From Acidobacteriota bacterium (GTDB lineage: Bacteria; Acidobacteriota; Terriglobia; UBA7540): a stretch of 15,830 nt of DNA. The stretch lies in NCBI GenBank assembly GCA_021827245.1, contig JAKAWN010000129.1, forward strand, positions 1-15,830, in the 5' to 3' direction. Shown piece after piece: positions 15,482-15,830 of the stretch (position 1 is the first letter of the stretch; each line of letters begins with the position of its first letter). Made by a program: the position numbers and the translations under genes. Below the pieces are notes generated by a model. The model was not told the origin of the DNA. It made no database searches and was given only the letters and a program-made list of their open reading frames with translations.

Positions 15482-15603
15482 GCAGGTTGCTGAAAAAAGC
15501 TGTAGCGGCGGCTTTACGCCGCCAGCCCGTGCTGAAAGCAATAGGCTTATGGCGGGATGAACCCGCCGCTACACCCCCTCTAATTTGTTTTTCAGCAACC
15601 TGC
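15482..15603. repeat. 122-bp palindromic element with two inner hairpins (REP/MITE-like)
   Basis: The outer arms are perfect 16-bp inverted repeats, GCAGGTTGCTGAAAAA (15482-15497) and TTTTTCAGCAACCTGC (15588-15603). Inside, TGTAGCGGCGG (15501-15511) is the reverse complement of CCGCCGCTACA (15563-15573). Two local hairpins share these arms: GGCGGC-TTTAC-GCCGCC (15507-15523) and GGCGGG-ATGAA-CCCGCC (15551-15567). So the whole can fold as one long cruciform or as two hairpins. It has no coding capacity. Its form is that of a dispersed REP/BIME or miniature inverted-repeat element. Only one copy is in this window. Confidence 0.85.
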
Positions 15604-15617
15604 CCTGAAAATTTCGT

Positions 15618-15830
15618 TCAAGCAGGGACGCAGGTTTCGAGCGTGACCTTATGACCGAGAGCTTCGAGGCGCTTGACGTAATAGCGAGTGAGACGTTCGG
15701 GTTCGAGGCGGTCAAAAAAGTCTCCGCCCAACTCGGCGTAGGTCGTACGCTCTTTCAGCATATGGTAGAAGATCACCAACATCGAGTGTCCCACCGCAAT
15801 CAGAGCCCGCTTCCGGCCTCGGCGCCCAGC
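15618..15830 (-). CDS. IS110-family transposase, C-terminal part (cut by window end)
   Basis: An open frame of 70 codons on the minus strand enters from the right edge and ends in TGA at 15618. It matches the C-terminal end of IS110/IS1111 transposases (the Transposase_20 region and tail): GRKRALIAVGHSMLVIFYHM, then the typical Y-x-x-LG-x-D-[FY]-FDR motif (YAELGGDFFDRLEPERLTR) and a basic end YVKRLEALGHKVTLE. The DEDD catalytic domain and the catalytic serine would lie outside the window, so activity cannot be judged. The stop lies 14 bp from the palindromic element. It is either an intact IS entering from the right or a remnant. Confidence 0.85.
   Translation of the reverse strand, partial: AGRRGRKRALIAVGHSMLVIFYHMLKERTTYAELGGDFFDRLEPERLTRYYVKRLEALGHKVTLETCVPA

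Noticed and set aside
1..15830. CRISPR arrays, tRNA or rRNA genes, toxin-antitoxin or defence modules
   Set aside because: None were seen when reading both strands. No direct-repeat arrays or recognisable defence protein motifs are present.

Overview
The window looks like a chromosomal stretch from a GC-rich soil or sediment bacterium. An Acidobacteriota-like host is my best guess. It rests on the gene mix (IolB with an ACS-type transporter, a GumC/Wzc-like kinase and an exopolysaccharide island) and on the nested 'TGTAGCGGCGG' palindrome near the right end. No marker gene settles the taxonomy.

Layout. (1) Positions 38-496 hold a small DinB/DUF1569-like protein on the plus strand. (2) Positions 506-4011 are a minus-strand catabolic group, in transcription order an IolB-type 5-deoxyglucuronate isomerase, an ACS/hexuronate-type MFS transporter and an aldo/keto reductase. 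It looks like a small sugar-acid or inositol uptake and breakdown unit. (3) Positions 4012-5187 are a 1.2 kb stretch with no convincing gene. (4) Positions 5188-15413 form an exopolysaccharide (EPS) or surface-glycan region: a Wzc/GumC-like chain-length regulator with tyrosine kinase domain, a UDP-xylose synthase, a SAM methyltransferase on the opposite strand, a secreted glycoside-hydrolase-like protein, a GT2 glycosyltransferase, a zinc-ribbon SAM methyltransferase and an FkbM methyltransferase. (5) The right end is disturbed: a start codon with a good ribosome site opens a GT2-like N-terminus that stops after 15 codons. It is followed by a 122-bp double-hairpin palindromic repeat and the C-terminal 70 codons of an IS110-family transposase on the minus strand, cut by the window edge.

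How it fits together. The kinase would control export and length of a polysaccharide, UDP-xylose synthase would supply a pentose donor, GT2 would add a sugar, and the methyltransferases would decorate sugars. The secreted hydrolase-like protein may trim or release chains. No Wza, Wzx, Wzy or initiating phosphoglycosyl transferase is seen, so the rest of the machinery must lie elsewhere. Several gaps between these genes carry what look like gene remains: a C-terminal fragment at 9848-10003, a frame with two TGA codons at 11732-12109, and the broken GT2 start at 15423. This suggests repeated insertion, loss and reshuffling in the glycan island. I see no CRISPR array, tRNA, rRNA or clearly new defence system.
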